Shown: positions 1 through 6,083 of the stretch, piece by piece
Layout: each line of letters begins with the position of its first letter
Position numbering within the stretch: the stretch's first letter is position 1
Assembly (NCBI GenBank): GCA_016650355.1
Contig: JAENVX010000403.1
Location: 1-6,083 of the forward strand
Direction: 5' to 3'
Length of the DNA stretch: 6,083 nucleotides
Source of the DNA: Bacteroidia bacterium
GTDB taxonomy: Bacteria; Bacteroidota; Bacteroidia; Cytophagales; Cyclobacteriaceae
The notes under the pieces: generated by a model
The model's database searches: none
What the model was told of the DNA's origin: nothing
The model's input: only the letters and a program-made list of their open reading frames with translations
Position numbers and translations under genes: made by a program

Positions 1-137
1 AGGTGCTCATGTACATTAAGAGTGTCCTTAGCCAGTCTGGGCAAAAGTTAGATCCAAAGGCTTTTAAAAAAGAAGCTATGAAGGAAATACGCCAGGCATT
101 GCGCAAGAGCAAAAAGGGTTTGCAGTTAGCAGCCTAA
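1..137 (+). CDS. C-terminal end of an unrecognised protein (5' partial)
   Basis: A frame open from the left edge (first full codon at position 3) ends at a TAA at 135-137, giving 44 residues. The tail is strongly basic and looks helical: it contains DPKAFKKEAMKEIRQALRKS and ends GLQLAA. I do not recognise the family from so short a piece and assign no function. It converges on the rluD-type gene, with a 131-bp spacer between the two stop codons. It is taken as real because the frame fills the edge, the residue mix (alternating Lys/Arg and aliphatic positions) looks like a natural helix, and no other gene accounts for these bases. The start lies outside the window, so the length is unknown. 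A chance open frame of this size remains possible. Confidence 0.5.
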   Translation, partial: VLMYIKSVLSQSGQKLDPKAFKKEAMKEIRQALRKSKKGLQLAA

Positions 138-225
138 TTTGTCCAGTATTATTTTTTTAAGGTACCTCGGTATCAGAGGATTCTTTACCCCTTTCCAATT
201 CGTATTACTAAAATGTTACCCAGAC

Positions 226-247
226 ATTAAGCATCTATTCGCTTAAT
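226..247. terminator. Weak hairpin between two converging genes
   Basis: ATTAAGC at 226-232 pairs perfectly with GCTTAAT at 241-247 around an 8-base loop. Outer bases ACATT (224-228) and AATGT (250-254) offer an alternative pairing with a bulge. The hairpin lies 22 bp beyond the rluD-type stop codon, so it could end that leftward transcript. It is AT-rich and no T run follows on either strand, so it is at best a weak terminator and may be chance. Confidence 0.25.
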
Positions 248-268
248 TGAATGTTTATCAGCAAGGGT

Positions 269-1300
269 TTAATTGTATTTCACATAATTCTCCCACTTTG
301 CAATCACCTCCTTAAAGTCTGGTGGTAGCTCTGAATCGAATTGAATGAATTTTTTTGTGGTAGGATGAATGAATCCTAAACTTTTAGCATGCAATGCTTG
401 TCTAGGAATGATTTTGAAACAGTTATCGACAAACTGTTTGTATTTGCTAAAAATTGTTCCTTTCAGGGCTTCACTGCCTCCATACATTCCATCATTGAAA
501 AGTGGATGACCAATATATTTCATGTGTGCTCGTATTTGATGCGTTCTACCTGTTTCAAGTCTGCACTCAATAAGAGAAACATATCGAAAGTCTTCCAGCA
601 ATTTGTAATGGGTAATAGCGTGTCTTCCAAAATCTCCTTTCGGAAAAGCTGTAGTTATTCTTCTGTCTTTTAAGCTGCGTCCAACATTTACGTTTATCGT
701 TCCTTCCGCAGGATCAGGCAATCCCCACACGATCGCATTATACGTTCGCTCAATGCTGTGATCAAAAAATTGCTTGGCTAAACCGATCATCGCTACTTCT
801 GTCTTTGCAATGACTAAAAGCCCTGACGTATCCTTATCAATTCTATGCACTAATCCAGGCCTTCCTTCATTGCCCTTCATTTCAGGAAGATTCTGGAAAT
901 GATACGTGAGAGCATTCACTAACGTGCCACTCCAATTTTGATATGCGGGGTGTACCACCATACCGGCAGCCTTATTAATCACCATCAACTGATCGTCTTC
1001 AAACACAATATTGAGCGGGATATTTTCCGGTTTTACATCGGTATCACGAGGTGGTTCCGGCATTGAAACAATGACTACATCGTTGGGATGGACTTTGTAA
1101 CTGGGCTTAATTGATTGTTCGTTTACCTTTACAAACCCTTCATGAATGCCTGCCTGAATTTTCGTTCGCGTTACGTTTGGCAGACGATCCATTAAAAACT
1201 TATCGATTCGCACCAGGCTCTGACCTGCATCTGCAACGATGCGATGATGCTCAAAGAGTTCATCGTCCTGCTCCTCTATAAATTCCTCTTCATTATTCAT
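269..1300 (-). CDS. rluD: RluA/RluD-family 23S rRNA pseudouridine synthase
   Basis: A pseudouridine synthase that isomerises uridines in ribosomal RNA. In E. coli, RluD acts on helix 69 of 23S rRNA. The 343-residue protein has an acidic N-terminal tail (NNEEEFIEEQDDE), an S4 RNA-binding domain at about residues 29-80 (RIDKFL, TRTKIQ, GFVKVN), then the RluA catalytic domain. The motif HRIDKDTSGLLV holds the catalytic aspartate, about D155. Further family motifs are GRTHQIRAHM (about 251-260) and HPLFND (about 265-270). Length is normal for RluD-type enzymes. The frame can be extended six codons to a TTG at 1316-1318, but I chose the ATG at 1298-1300, which is preceded by an A-rich leader (CAAAAACAAAAA). 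The S4 domain plus this length favours RluD over RluA; the exact target uridines cannot be told. The lemA terminator lies just upstream, so it probably has its own promoter, though I saw no clear TAnnTTTG box. Confidence 0.93.
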   Translation of the reverse strand: MNNEEEFIEEQDDELFEHHRIVADAGQSLVRIDKFLMDRLPNVTRTKIQAGIHEGFVKVNEQSIKPSYKVHPNDVVIVSMPEPPRDTDVKPENIPLNIVFEDDQLMVINKAAGMVVHPAYQNWSGTLVNALTYHFQNLPEMKGNEGRPGLVHRIDKDTSGLLVIAKTEVAMIGLAKQFFDHSIERTYNAIVWGLPDPAEGTINVNVGRSLKDRRITTAFPKGDFGRHAITHYKLLEDFRYVSLIECRLETGRTHQIRAHMKYIGHPLFNDGMYGGSEALKGTIFSKYKQFVDNCFKIIPRQALHAKSLGFIHPTTKKFIQFDSELPPDFKEVIAKWENYVKYN

Positions 1301-1330
1301 TTTTTGTTTTTGACACAACTGTCTTAAAGT

Positions 1331-1364
1331 AAAAATGTCCTACACCTTGCGATGCAGGACATTT
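1331..1364 (-). terminator. Intrinsic terminator of lemA
   Basis: Read on the minus strand, AAATGTCCT pairs perfectly with AGGACATTT (nine pairs; plus-strand arms 1356-1364 and 1333-1341). The stem continues inward through five more pairs, two of them G-U wobbles, and is capped by GCAA, a GNRA-type tetraloop (plus-strand 1347-1350). A run of five T follows, partly inside the stem. It starts 20 bp beyond the lemA stop codon and ends before the rluD-type start, so it should separate the two transcripts. Confidence 0.78.
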
Positions 1365-1383
1365 CATGAATCACTAATAGCTT

Positions 1384-1968
1384 TTAAAATTTTACTTCCG
1401 GTGCTTTGTCAGAACCTTCTGCTGCCTGGAAGAATGCTTTTTCTTTGAAGCTTCCAATCATAGCAACAAGATTTCCCGGGAACCCGATAATGGCAGTATT
1501 GTACGACTGAACCGCTTCATTAAACCGCTTGCGCGAAACCGAAATTCTATTTTCTGTACCTTCTAACTGTGCTTGTAAATCGAGGAAGTTTTGATTTGCC
1601 TTTAACTCAGGATAGTTTTCTGAAATAACCATCAGTCTGCCCAAGGCAGAACTAATTCCACTTTGCGCCTGCTGGAATTCTTGGAGTTTTTCAGGTGTCA
1701 AATTACTCGGATCAACTCTTATTTGGGTTGCGCTGGCCCGGGCCTGAATAACATCTGTAAGTGTCTTTTGCTCGAAAGTCGCATAGCCCTTTACTGTGTT
1801 CACCAGATTCGGGATCAAATCCGACCTACGTTGATAGTCAGATTCAACGTCTCCCCATGTTTTTTTTACTTCTTGGTCCTTGCCAACAATGCCGTTGTAT
1901 TTTCCAACTCCCCAGAGCACCAAGATGCCGAGGATAATCCAGGGTATAAACTTTTTAAAGCTTTCCAT
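1384..1968 (-). CDS. lemA: LemA-family membrane-anchored protein
   Basis: A LemA-family protein of 194 residues, the usual length. Residues about 7-22 (FIPWIILGILVLWGVG) form one N-terminal membrane segment. The rest is predicted to be an extended helical bundle outside the membrane. Family hallmarks are visible: RRSDLIPNLVNTVKGY at 47-62 right after the WGDVESDYQ stretch, and LEGTENRISVSRKRFNEAVQ at 135-154 followed by YNT and the FPGNLVA segment. The biochemical role of LemA is not settled. In many bacteria it is encoded beside TPM-domain (YgcG-like) or HtpX genes, but neither is next to it here. The start is the ATG at 1966-1968, the first residue before the membrane segment. It has a promoter just upstream and a terminator just downstream, so it is probably transcribed alone. 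Confidence 0.93.
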   Translation of the reverse strand: MESFKKFIPWIILGILVLWGVGKYNGIVGKDQEVKKTWGDVESDYQRRSDLIPNLVNTVKGYATFEQKTLTDVIQARASATQIRVDPSNLTPEKLQEFQQAQSGISSALGRLMVISENYPELKANQNFLDLQAQLEGTENRISVSRKRFNEAVQSYNTAIIGFPGNLVAMIGSFKEKAFFQAAEGSDKAPEVKF

Positions 1969-1993
1969 AATGTAAAAAGGTGTTTATTTCGCG

Positions 1994-2024
1994 CAAAGGT
2001 AAAACCAAACGGGTTGATCGCCAA
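1994..2024 (-). promoter_or_regulatory. Bacteroidota-type promoter of lemA
   Basis: On the minus strand TACCTTTG (plus-strand 1994-2001) matches the Bacteroidota -7 consensus TAnnTTTG exactly. A TTG (plus-strand 2022-2024) lies 20 bases upstream, fitting the -33 element. The predicted transcript start is roughly 20 bases before the lemA ATG, a short leader with no Shine-Dalgarno sequence. It sits downstream of the asd terminator, as expected for an independent lemA promoter. Confidence 0.55.
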
Positions 2025-2079
2025 GTTTCTTTTAGGTAGGCATGTGGCCAAACTCCGATTAATCTGCCAACTTCAACTC

Positions 2080-2119
2080 AAAAAAAAAATCCTTAAAATC
2101 AAGGAAATTCTAAGGATTT
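2080..2119 (-). terminator. Intrinsic terminator of asd
   Basis: On the minus strand AAATCCTTA (plus-strand 2111-2119) pairs perfectly with TAAGGATTT (2087-2095). The stem extends by four more pairs (GAAT with ATTT, one G-U) to a 7-base loop at 2100-2106, giving a 13-pair stem. The second arm runs into an unbroken stretch of ten T (plus-strand A run 2080-2089). It begins 20 bp after the asd stop codon. This is the best-formed terminator in the window. Confidence 0.82.
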
Positions 2120-2138
2120 ATAAGTTTTGCCTATGTGA

Positions 2139-3131
2139 TCAATACACCAAACTCTGCTCTTTTAAAAACTCTGCAATCTGTATAGCATTTGTCGCAGCCC
2201 CTTTTCTCAAATTATCAGACACGATCCACATGTTCAGCGTTTTGGGTTGCGATTCGTCTCTACGTATACGCCCAACAAACACTTCATCTTTTCCATGAGC
2301 ATTAATTGGCATCGGATATATGTTGTTCTTCACATCATCTTCCACAATAACGCCTGGGGTGTTTTCCAAAATCTGACGAATTTCTTTCAAATCAAAATCA
2401 TTATGAAATTCTACATTAACTGCTTCAGAATGTCCTCCAATTGTTGGTACCCGAACAGTTGTTGCGGTAACACCAATTGATTGGTCTCCAAGAATTTTTC
2501 TGGTTTCAAACACCATTTTCATTTCCTCTTTTGTGTATCCGTTGTCTGTGAACACATCAATATGAGGAAGAGCATTCATGTCAATCGGATGCGGATATAC
2601 TTTTGGACCATCAATTCCTTTCCGCTCGTTCATCAATTGCACCACTGCTTCTTTGCCCGTGCCGGTAACCGATTGATACGTAGAAACAACGATACGCTTG
2701 AGTTTATATTTGTTATGCAAAGGCGCCAACGCCATCACCATTTGTATGGTTGAACAATTTGGATTGGCAATGATACGGTCGTCTGTCTTTAGCTCTTTGC
2801 CATTGATTTCAGGAACAACTAATTTTTTATCGGGATCCATTCTCCAGGCAGAAGAATTGTCAATCACCGTAGTGCCCATCTCTGCAAAGCGTGGTGCCCA
2901 CTCCAAAGATGTGCTGCCGCCCGCTGAAAATATTGCAATATCTGGAGCAAGTTTAACAGCCTCCTCCATACTTTTTATCGTATAGGGCTTACCCTTATAC
3001 TTTATTTCTTTACCAACATTTTTGCTGGAAGCCACTAAATACAATTCATCAAATTTAAAATTCCTTTCTTCGAGCACTTTTAAGATCTCTTGTCCCACGA
3101 GGCCAGTTGCACCTACCACTGCTAATTTCAT
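2139..3131 (-). CDS. asd: Aspartate-semialdehyde dehydrogenase
   Basis: A cytoplasmic enzyme that reduces L-aspartyl phosphate to L-aspartate semialdehyde with NADPH. This is the branch step toward lysine/diaminopimelate, threonine, methionine and isoleucine. The 330-residue protein is close to the usual length. It starts with the nucleotide-binding Rossmann motif GATGLVGQEIL (7-17). SSAWRMD (93-99) carries a likely phosphate-binding arginine. The catalytic cysteine is C126 in NPNCSTIQ. Q153 in TYQSVTGTG, R228 in RVPT and H234 in GGHSEA match the family's substrate and acid-base residues. The C-terminus has DNLRKGAATNAIQIAE, typical of the bacterial group. The start is the ATG at 3129-3131, directly ahead of the Rossmann strand MKLAVVGATG, after an A-rich leader with no Shine-Dalgarno sequence. 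All key residues are present, so it should be active. No aspartokinase or other pathway gene is adjacent. Confidence 0.97.
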   Translation of the reverse strand: MKLAVVGATGLVGQEILKVLEERNFKFDELYLVASSKNVGKEIKYKGKPYTIKSMEEAVKLAPDIAIFSAGGSTSLEWAPRFAEMGTTVIDNSSAWRMDPDKKLVVPEINGKELKTDDRIIANPNCSTIQMVMALAPLHNKYKLKRIVVSTYQSVTGTGKEAVVQLMNERKGIDGPKVYPHPIDMNALPHIDVFTDNGYTKEEMKMVFETRKILGDQSIGVTATTVRVPTIGGHSEAVNVEFHNDFDLKEIRQILENTPGVIVEDDVKNNIYPMPINAHGKDEVFVGRIRRDESQPKTLNMWIVSDNLRKGAATNAIQIAEFLKEQSLVY

Positions 3132-3155
3132 TGCGTTTTTTATTTTTTAAAGTAT

Positions 3156-3163
3156 CAAAAATA
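3156..3163 (-). promoter_or_regulatory. Candidate -7 element of the asd promoter
   Basis: Minus-strand TATTTTTG is a full match to the TAnnTTTG consensus and lies 24 bases before the asd ATG, a plausible leader length. I see no good TTG at the -33 spacing, where the minus strand reads through the start of the divergent gene. The surrounding AT-rich tract also makes a chance match easier. Confidence 0.35.
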
Positions 3164-3164
3164 G

Positions 3165-3172
3165 TATATTCG
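3165..3172 (+). promoter_or_regulatory. Candidate -7 element of the divergent surface-protein gene
   Basis: Plus-strand TATATTCG differs from TAnnTTTG at one position and ends 8 bases before the ATG at 3181, so the transcript would be leaderless or nearly so. No clear -33 TTG is visible at the right spacing. It lies almost back to back with the candidate asd element. Weak support. Confidence 0.2.
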
Positions 3173-3180
3173 AAAACACC

Positions 3181-6083
3181 ATGAGAAAGTTTTTTACTCT
3201 TAAACTACTTTTTTTTGTTGCTAACGTTTGTGTGGCTCAGATCAATGATAGTTTCTCTGACGGGGACTTCACCTCAAACCCAGTTTGGTCTGGCTCCAAT
3301 GCTGATTTCATAGTTAATGGATCAAACCAACTGCAGCTAAGTAACTCCCTTGCAGGCACATCATATTTAACAGTCCCATTCAATGTGGCTGACTTGTCTC
3401 AGTTCGATTTAGAATGGCAAGTGTATGTCAAGCAAACATTTGCCTCCTCGAGTAGCAACTTTGGACGGGTCTATTTGGTAAGTGATCAGCAAAATCTTAC
3501 ACAACCTCTGAATGGCTATTACTTACAATTTGGAGAAGCTGGAACAATTGATGCCGTTGAGTTATTCCAACAAACCGGTACAGTTCGAACATCAATCTGC
3601 CGGGCAACAAATGGCTCTATTGCTGCTTCATTTGCATTGCGTATTAAAGTTTTGCGCAATGGCTCGGGTACGTGGCAGCTTCTCGTGGATTACAGTGGGG
3701 GTAATTCTTTTAACCTGGAAGCATCAGGAATTGATGCAACACATAACACCTCTTCTTTTGCAGGAGTTGTGTGTGTCTATACATCGACAAATGCAAACAA
3801 GTTTTTTTATGACGATTTTTTGATTTTAAACACACCTATTCCAGATGCCATACCTCCAATGTTGCAAAGTGTAAAAGTGATTGACGGTGCTACTGTAGAC
3901 TTACTTTTTTCCGAATCACTTGATGCTCCTCAGTCGAATACACGTTCAAATTACTCCGTCAATCAAAATATAGGAATTCCTTCTACAGCCATCCTTCAAA
4001 ATGACAATAAAACCGTAAGACTTGGTTTTACAAATTCATTTAAGAATGGCTATGAACACCAACTCTCCATATCAGGCATTAGAGATATTGCTGGAAACGA
4101 GATCGGTCCTCTTGAGAAAGCGTTTCTTTACTTCGTGCCAATAACGGCACAAGTCAAAGACATTATCATCAACGAGTTTTTCCCTGATCCAAGTCCTATT
4201 ATTGGCTTGCCTGAACAAGAGTTCGTTGAAATATATAATAGGAGCGCTCACCCATTTGATTTGGCTGGTTGGCAATTAACCGATCGAAGTTCAATTGCCA
4301 TGCTTCCGAGTCAAATCATACTGCCAAATGAATATTGGATCATTACCACCTCATCAGGAGTCCCTCTATTTTCATCGCTTGGCAAAACCCTTGGAACTTC
4401 AAATTTTCCAACGTTAAATAATTCAGGTGATAAAATTATTTTGCTTGATCCAACCGGATTGAAAGTAGATTCACTTTCCTACAATTTGAAATGGTATAGT
4501 GATGCCGACAAGCAACAAGGTGGTTGGACGGTTGAGCTTCTAAATCCAGATACACTACGCTATGATTCTACCAACTGGTTAGCCTCTTTTGATATTCGTG
4601 GAGGAACTCCAGGGAAACAAAACTCACAATTCGGAAAACAGTTTGATCAAACACCTCCAACATGGCTTAACCTGCTTGTGATTAATCAAAATGAGTTACT
4701 CTTAAATTTTAATGAAGCCCTTAACACAACCTCAATACAAAATCCAACTAGTTATTCCATCAATAATCAGATTGGGAGCCCAACTAAAATCACGCTTTCT
4801 TCTGATAAGCGAGCTGTTACGCTTTCCTTTTCAGAAGTTTTTGTAAACGGGGTGATTGATACTCTAAGTGTTGTCGGTATAACTGATTTGGCTGGCAATC
4901 TCCTATTCCCAACAAAGAAAAGTTTCCTATACTTCTTACCTTCAGTTGTTCATTCAAAAGATATTATCATCAATGAATTCATGGCAGATCCAACTCCTGT
5001 AGTTGGGCTGCCTGAAGCAGAGTATATCGAGCTTTATAACCGCTCTACAAATCCAATTGATCTTGCCAATTGGAAATTGAGTGATGGTTCTTCCTTTGCA
5101 ATATTTCCCAGTAACATTATTCATCCAAAAGAATACTGGATTGTGGTTTCTTCTTCCGTGGTTCAACAATTCACTTCTTTTAGTAATGTGCTCGGCCTTT
5201 CCAACTTTCCTTCGTTCAATAATAATGGAGATAAAATTATTTTGTCCGATCCAACCGGTTTAACAGTTGATTCCCTTTCCTACAATTTAAAATGGTATCG
5301 TGATTTAGATAAGCAAGTCGGAGGCTGGTCGCTGGAATTATTAAATAGTGACACCCTTCGATATGATTCGGCAAATTGGTTAGCCTCGATTGATTACAAC
5401 GGTGGCACACCCGGAAAGAAAAATTCCCAAGACGGTAAATTTTTTGATCAAACCCCGCCAAGTCTGATTAGTGTCACCCCGATTAGCCAAAGTCTATTGC
5501 AATTATCATTCGATGAAAAACTTGAGCAAACGTCAAGTGAATCTATTACAAATTATAAGGCTAATAATCAGCTGGAAAATCCTCAAAGCGCTACATTATC
5601 ATCTGATAAAAAGACAGTCGTTTTATCTTTTCAAGAAACTTTTAAAAATGGTGTTACCAATTCAATTATAATCACAGGCATTTCCGATCTGTCGGGCAAT
5701 TTGCTTAAAAGTGCTCAGAGAGATTTTCTGTATTTCATTCCCCAACCAATAAATCCCAAGGACCTCATCATTACAGAAATTATGACCGATCCTGCTCCCG
5801 TTGTTGGTTTGCCCGAAGCCGAATACATCGAAATTTTTAATCGGTCGATTAACGCAATTGATCTGTTAAATTGGACCTTAACTGATGGAGGTTCCATTGC
5901 AAAGTTTCCTTCCAAAATCATACAGCCGAACGACTATTTGATTGTTCATGCATCAACATCAACGCAATTCAACTCATACCCAAATAAAATTTCTCTTGTT
6001 TCCTTTCCTTCATTAAACAACACCAGCGATTCAATTGTCCTTAAAAATTCTTCCTCAATTACCATTGATTCCATTGCATACAC
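3181..6083 (+). CDS. Secreted multidomain protein with tandem Ig-like (Big_5) and lamin tail domains (3' partial)
   Basis: The frame is open from the ATG at 3181 to the right edge: 967 complete codons, no stop. Residues 1-19 form a type I signal peptide (MRK, hydrophobic LLFFVAN core, probable cleavage after VCVA). C17 lacks a proper lipobox, so a lipoprotein is unlikely. Residues 21-218 look beta-rich, from DSFSDGDF to FFYDDFLIL, like jelly-roll/LamG-type domains common in Bacteroidota secreted proteins; this is resemblance only. Next come repeated modules. Ig-like domains of SbsA/Big_5 type start near residues 222, 489 and 756 (DQTPP, then SSDK, GI.DL.GN, FLYF). Lamin tail domains follow at about 327-487, 594-750 and 861 onward (IINEF, GLPE.E.IE.YNRS, FDL or IDL, GDKIIL, GGTPGK.NS). 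No catalytic residues are evident. I infer an exported structural, adhesive or surface protein, possibly a type IX secretion substrate; the C-terminus that would decide this is missing. No upstream in-frame ATG exists, and the signal peptide supports this start. Confidence 0.9.
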   Translation, partial: MRKFFTLKLLFFVANVCVAQINDSFSDGDFTSNPVWSGSNADFIVNGSNQLQLSNSLAGTSYLTVPFNVADLSQFDLEWQVYVKQTFASSSSNFGRVYLVSDQQNLTQPLNGYYLQFGEAGTIDAVELFQQTGTVRTSICRATNGSIAASFALRIKVLRNGSGTWQLLVDYSGGNSFNLEASGIDATHNTSSFAGVVCVYTSTNANKFFYDDFLILNTPIPDAIPPMLQSVKVIDGATVDLLFSESLDAPQSNTRSNYSVNQNIGIPSTAILQNDNKTVRLGFTNSFKNGYEHQLSISGIRDIAGNEIGPLEKAFLYFVPITAQVKDIIINEFFPDPSPIIGLPEQEFVEIYNRSAHPFDLAGWQLTDRSSIAMLPSQIILPNEYWIITTSSGVPLFSSLGKTLGTSNFPTLNNSGDKIILLDPTGLKVDSLSYNLKWYSDADKQQGGWTVELLNPDTLRYDSTNWLASFDIRGGTPGKQNSQFGKQFDQTPPTWLNLLVINQNELLLNFNEALNTTSIQNPTSYSINNQIGSPTKITLSSDKRAVTLSFSEVFVNGVIDTLSVVGITDLAGNLLFPTKKSFLYFLPSVVHSKDIIINEFMADPTPVVGLPEAEYIELYNRSTNPIDLANWKLSDGSSFAIFPSNIIHPKEYWIVVSSSVVQQFTSFSNVLGLSNFPSFNNNGDKIILSDPTGLTVDSLSYNLKWYRDLDKQVGGWSLELLNSDTLRYDSANWLASIDYNGGTPGKKNSQDGKFFDQTPPSLISVTPISQSLLQLSFDEKLEQTSSESITNYKANNQLENPQSATLSSDKKTVVLSFQETFKNGVTNSIIITGISDLSGNLLKSAQRDFLYFIPQPINPKDLIITEIMTDPAPVVGLPEAEYIEIFNRSINAIDLLNWTLTDGGSIAKFPSKIIQPNDYLIVHASTSTQFNSYPNKISLVSFPSLNNTSDSIVLKNSSSITIDSIAY
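3853..4653 (+). repeat. Ig-like + LTD coding module, copy 1
   Basis: An 801-bp in-frame unit (267 codons) inside the large secreted-protein gene, measured from the PP codons that open the Ig-like domain. Its Ig-like half is the most diverged of the three (IPDAIPP instead of FDQTPP, QNDNKT instead of SSDK). Its LTD half is about two-thirds identical to copy 2 by hand alignment. Confidence 0.85.
4654..5454 (+). repeat. Ig-like + LTD coding module, copy 2
   Basis: The second 801-bp unit. Anchors shared with copy 1 (PP of the Ig-like domain, DIIINEF, SLSYNLKWY) are offset by exactly 801 bp. It shares LSYNLKWY, ELLN, DTLRYDS and NWLAS with copy 1, and SSDK, GNLL and VVGLPEAEYIE with copy 3. Confidence 0.88.
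5455..6083 (+). repeat. Ig-like + LTD coding module, copy 3 (cut by window edge)
   Basis: The third unit, in phase with copy 2 at 801 bp through the start of its LTD (DLIITEI at 5761). By the VDSLSY/IDSIAY anchor it is one codon shorter. The second half of the visible LTD is clearly more diverged: SDSIVL replaces GDKIIL and the DPTG turn is lost. The remainder lies beyond the window. Confidence 0.8.

Noticed and set aside
389..673. Open frame of 94 codons on the plus strand
   Set aside because: It is antisense to the catalytic and RNA-binding parts of the pseudouridine synthase gene, and the product has no recognisable features.
1301..1318. Upstream TTG start that would lengthen the pseudouridine synthase by six residues
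   Set aside because: The added residues (MCQKQK) come from the A-rich leader, and an ATG directly follows. A TTG start is less likely.
1663..2298. Open frame of 211 codons on the plus strand
   Set aside because: It runs antisense across the start of lemA, the intergenic terminator and promoter, and the end of asd, all of which are strongly supported. Its product is Cys/Phe-rich with no domain.
2247..2985. Three plus-strand open frames (2247-2480, 2481-2753, 2698-2985)
   Set aside because: All are antisense to asd, whose catalytic residues are intact; the products look like non-coding translation.
3226..3234. Possible lipoprotein cysteine (C17) in the signal peptide
   Set aside because: The preceding residues (VANV) do not fit a lipobox, which needs a small residue just before the cysteine. 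Cleavage after VCVA by signal peptidase I fits better.
3512..3823. Plus-strand open frame of 103 codons in another frame of the surface-protein gene
   Set aside because: The main frame is open without interruption across this region and carries coherent protein sequence. This one is a shadow.
4072..5921. Similar minus-strand open frames at 4072-4275, 4954-5169 and 5715-5921
   Set aside because: They recur because the coding strand is repetitive. They are the antisense of the same LTD segment in each module, not separate genes.
3853..6083. Tandem repeats considered as CRISPR or satellite DNA
   Set aside because: The repeats are long, diverged at the nucleotide level, in frame and protein-coding, with no spacer structure.

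Overview
The window looks like chromosomal DNA from a member of the Bacteroidota, probably of the Cytophagales type. Three things suggest this: A-rich leaders without Shine-Dalgarno sequences ahead of the start codons, promoter -7 elements of the TAnnTTTG form, and a very long secreted protein built from Ig-like and lamin-tail-domain modules. Base composition is moderately AT-rich and looks even throughout. I see no insertion sequence, CRISPR array, tRNA, rRNA or phage gene.

Layout. Positions 1-137 hold the last 44 codons of an unrecognised rightward gene. Three leftward genes follow: an RluD-type 23S rRNA pseudouridine synthase (269-1300), a LemA-family membrane protein (1384-1968) and aspartate-semialdehyde dehydrogenase (2139-3131). 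They share a strand but do not look like an operon. A good intrinsic terminator follows both asd and lemA, and lemA has a well-formed Bacteroidota promoter of its own. They are best read as separately transcribed housekeeping genes.

From 3181 to the right edge (6083) runs one uninterrupted rightward reading frame of 967 complete codons with no stop. It starts divergently from asd, with only 49 bp between the two start codons. It encodes a signal peptide, a beta-rich N-terminal domain of about 200 residues, and then tandem modules of one SbsA/Big_5-like Ig domain plus one lamin tail domain (LTD). The module period is exactly 801 bp (267 residues) at every anchor checked, and the third copy is cut by the window edge. 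This is probably an exported, possibly cell-surface-anchored protein. Its C-terminus, which would show a sorting domain or any catalytic domain, lies outside the window.

The most interesting material is this modular protein: the fixed repeat length, and a mosaic pattern of similarity among its copies. I found no evidence of a new multi-gene system; the rest is ordinary core-genome content.
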